Source of the DNA: JAVBKA01 sp031546715
GTDB taxonomy: Bacteria > Bacillota > Clostridia > Oscillospirales > UBA929
Length of the DNA stretch: 6,918 bases
Reading direction: 5' to 3'
Assembly: GCA_031546715.1 (NCBI GenBank)
Contig: JAVBKA010000219.1
Span: forward strand, 1 to 6,918
Positions 5,839 to 6,918 of this stretch are shown here, in pieces. Below the pieces are notes generated by a model. That model ran no database searches, was not told the origin of the DNA, and saw only the letters and a program-made list of their open reading frames with translations. A program made the position numbers and the translations under genes. Position 1 is the first letter of the stretch. Every line of letters begins with the position of its first letter.

Positions 5839-6918
5839 TGTACATCACCCTCCAGTTCCAAGAAATCATGCGCACCATTGAAAAGAAGCTTAAACAGGCC
5901 ATTATGAACCATGGTTAGCGATCCAGTGGTTGCAATGTTGTCTCTAACACAGAACGAAGTGTGACTTTGGTAATAAATCGCCGCTCTCAAAGCCTGTTCT
6001 TCGTCCAAATACCTAGAATTAATTAGCCCTGCTTTAGCAAGTGTCAACAGCTGAACCACTATAGTGGCTAGCCTTGCCGTGGTTTGCGGAACATTAAAAT
6101 AACCCATTTGGCGTTCATAGTCAGGATAGGTCTCCTTTGTCATGGTCAGGCGAGAGGGGTAGTTTTCCATGAAGAGTTTAACGTCTATAATGCGGTCATC
6201 CTGTGAGATAGTGCTTTTCTTTTTGTAATCGGAAATTAAATCTACAAAACCGTTGTGACAAACAGAAATTAAGTTAAACGGTAAAAGCCCTACATGAGTG
6301 AATCCAGTGCCGCAGGTGTAGCCTGAGTAGTTTAAACTTAGTCGTGTCTCCCCTTGGTTTCTGCCGCCAAATGGAGTAATACTGTCGTAGTTTTTAAAAA
6401 TCCTGATTTGCCTGTTATCGTCCTCTACCTCACGGCAAATCCTACAGTAGTTAGCAAAATCTATGCCATCTTCCACCGTGGCTATAGTGGGGCAAGCCAT
6501 GTTGGGTATAGCAGGATACGAAATTACATTGTTGAATCCAAGAGCTTTAGCGTTCGAAATAAGCTCGTCGTAAACCAAGTAGTAATCTGTGATGGCTTTT
6601 TTAGAAGACAGCCCCTTGATAAATTCAGGGCTTAGTGTAGGCTTAAAGCAGAGTTCCAGAACGATGTTTTCAGGTAGACTGTTGCCAATTCGCTTGAGCA
6701 GTTCCGAGTAATTACCAAGAAACGTTTTAAATACTCCCACGCCTCGGTTTTTATCATTAATAAACTCGGGGCCATCTAAAGACAATTGTAAGGAGTAAGT
6801 AAACTGTCTGTGTGGGTATATGCCTAAAGTGTTCATTAGCATGAAGAATTTGTCGTTCCATTCAGGAAAAGCCATATTAGTTGAGCTAAAAAGATGTGTT
6901 AAGTTTGGATAGTGCTCA
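5823..6918 (-). CDS. Second radical SAM protein, 5'-truncated by the window edge
   Basis: The frame stays open from the TAA at 5823-5825 to the window end, so the ATG at 6875 is internal: the residues just before it (HLFSSTNMAFPEWN) already belong to a radical SAM fold. The CxxxCxxC motif is expected upstream and is not visible. YSLQLSLDGPEFINDKNRG (27-45 from ATG 6875) is the characteristic middle-barrel strand of radical SAM peptide-modifying enzymes. Further on, YCRIC (Cys144, Cys147) and Cys188-GTG ... Cys206-HNG look like a first-cluster or twitch-like region. The full SPASM CX2CX5CX3C set is absent, and the C-terminal 140 residues (one more Cys309) are unrecognised. The gene overlaps the start of the SPASM enzyme by 16 bases, so both are probably made together. 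The two enzymes are clearly different, not a recent duplication. Confidence 0.85.
   Translation of the reverse strand, partial: EHYPNLTHLFSSTNMAFPEWNDKFFMLMNTLGIYPHRQFTYSLQLSLDGPEFINDKNRGVGVFKTFLGNYSELLKRIGNSLPENIVLELCFKPTLSPEFIKGLSSKKAITDYYLVYDELISNAKALGFNNVISYPAIPNMACPTIATVEDGIDFANYCRICREVEDDNRQIRIFKNYDSITPFGGRNQGETRLSLNYSGYTCGTGFTHVGLLPFNLISVCHNGFVDLISDYKKKSTISQDDRIIDVKLFMENYPSRLTMTKETYPDYERQMGYFNVPQTTARLATIVVQLLTLAKAGLINSRYLDEEQALRAAIYYQSHTSFCVRDNIATTGSLTMVHNGLFKLLFNGAHDFLELEGDVQWIAE

Noticed and set aside
6823..6875. ATG 6875 as the true start of the leftmost-transcribed radical SAM gene
   Set aside because: The frame continues to the window end with radical SAM-like sequence before it, and the cluster-binding cysteines would be missing if translation began there.
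1..6918. CRISPR array, insertion sequence ends or transposase
   Set aside because: No regularly spaced repeats, no transposase-like frame and no terminal inverted repeats were seen on either strand.

Overview
The window looks like a Firmicutes chromosome, most likely a gut Clostridia-type bacterium. It has strong AGGAGG-type ribosome binding sites, sigma-A-like promoters, mid-to-low GC, a CCA-encoding tRNA-Leu and a clostridial-style pyridoxamine kinase. It appears to cross from ordinary chromosome on the left into the late end of a prophage or phage-derived element on the right. No integrase, capsid or tail gene is visible, so 'prophage' rests on the lysis genes and the tRNA junction.

Left part (1-1858): a transglutaminase-like protein, open at its 5' end, runs rightward and meets a leftward pyridoxamine kinase stop-to-stop with one base between them. 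The transglutaminase keeps its His and Asp, but the position expected to hold the catalytic Cys reads Gly. The kinase has a clear GTG start, SD and promoter.

Junction (1859-2094): a tRNA-Leu(UAG) with its own promoter is followed by a strong 14-bp hairpin terminator. A short repeat-bearing spacer (candidate attachment region) then leads to the end of the endolysin gene.

Right part (2095-6918), all leftward: in transcription order it starts with two tandem radical SAM genes. The first is cut by the window edge; the second has a complete CxxxCxxC and a complete SPASM cysteine set. A 149-residue protein of unknown function follows. These three genes overlap by 16 and 7 bases, so they look like one translationally coupled operon. 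Next comes a stand-alone 103-residue gene with a possible promoter of its own and a clear terminator, then an AT-rich gap of about 235 bases. Last is a compact lysis cassette: a XhlA-like coiled-coil membrane protein, a small holin-like protein and an M15 endolysin with a peptidoglycan-binding domain.

The main point of interest is the double radical SAM cassette next to phage lysis genes. Its architecture (SPASM enzyme, second radical SAM enzyme, small coupled partner) resembles peptide-maturation (RiPP-type) loci, but no precursor peptide is recognisable here. It may lie to the right of the window.
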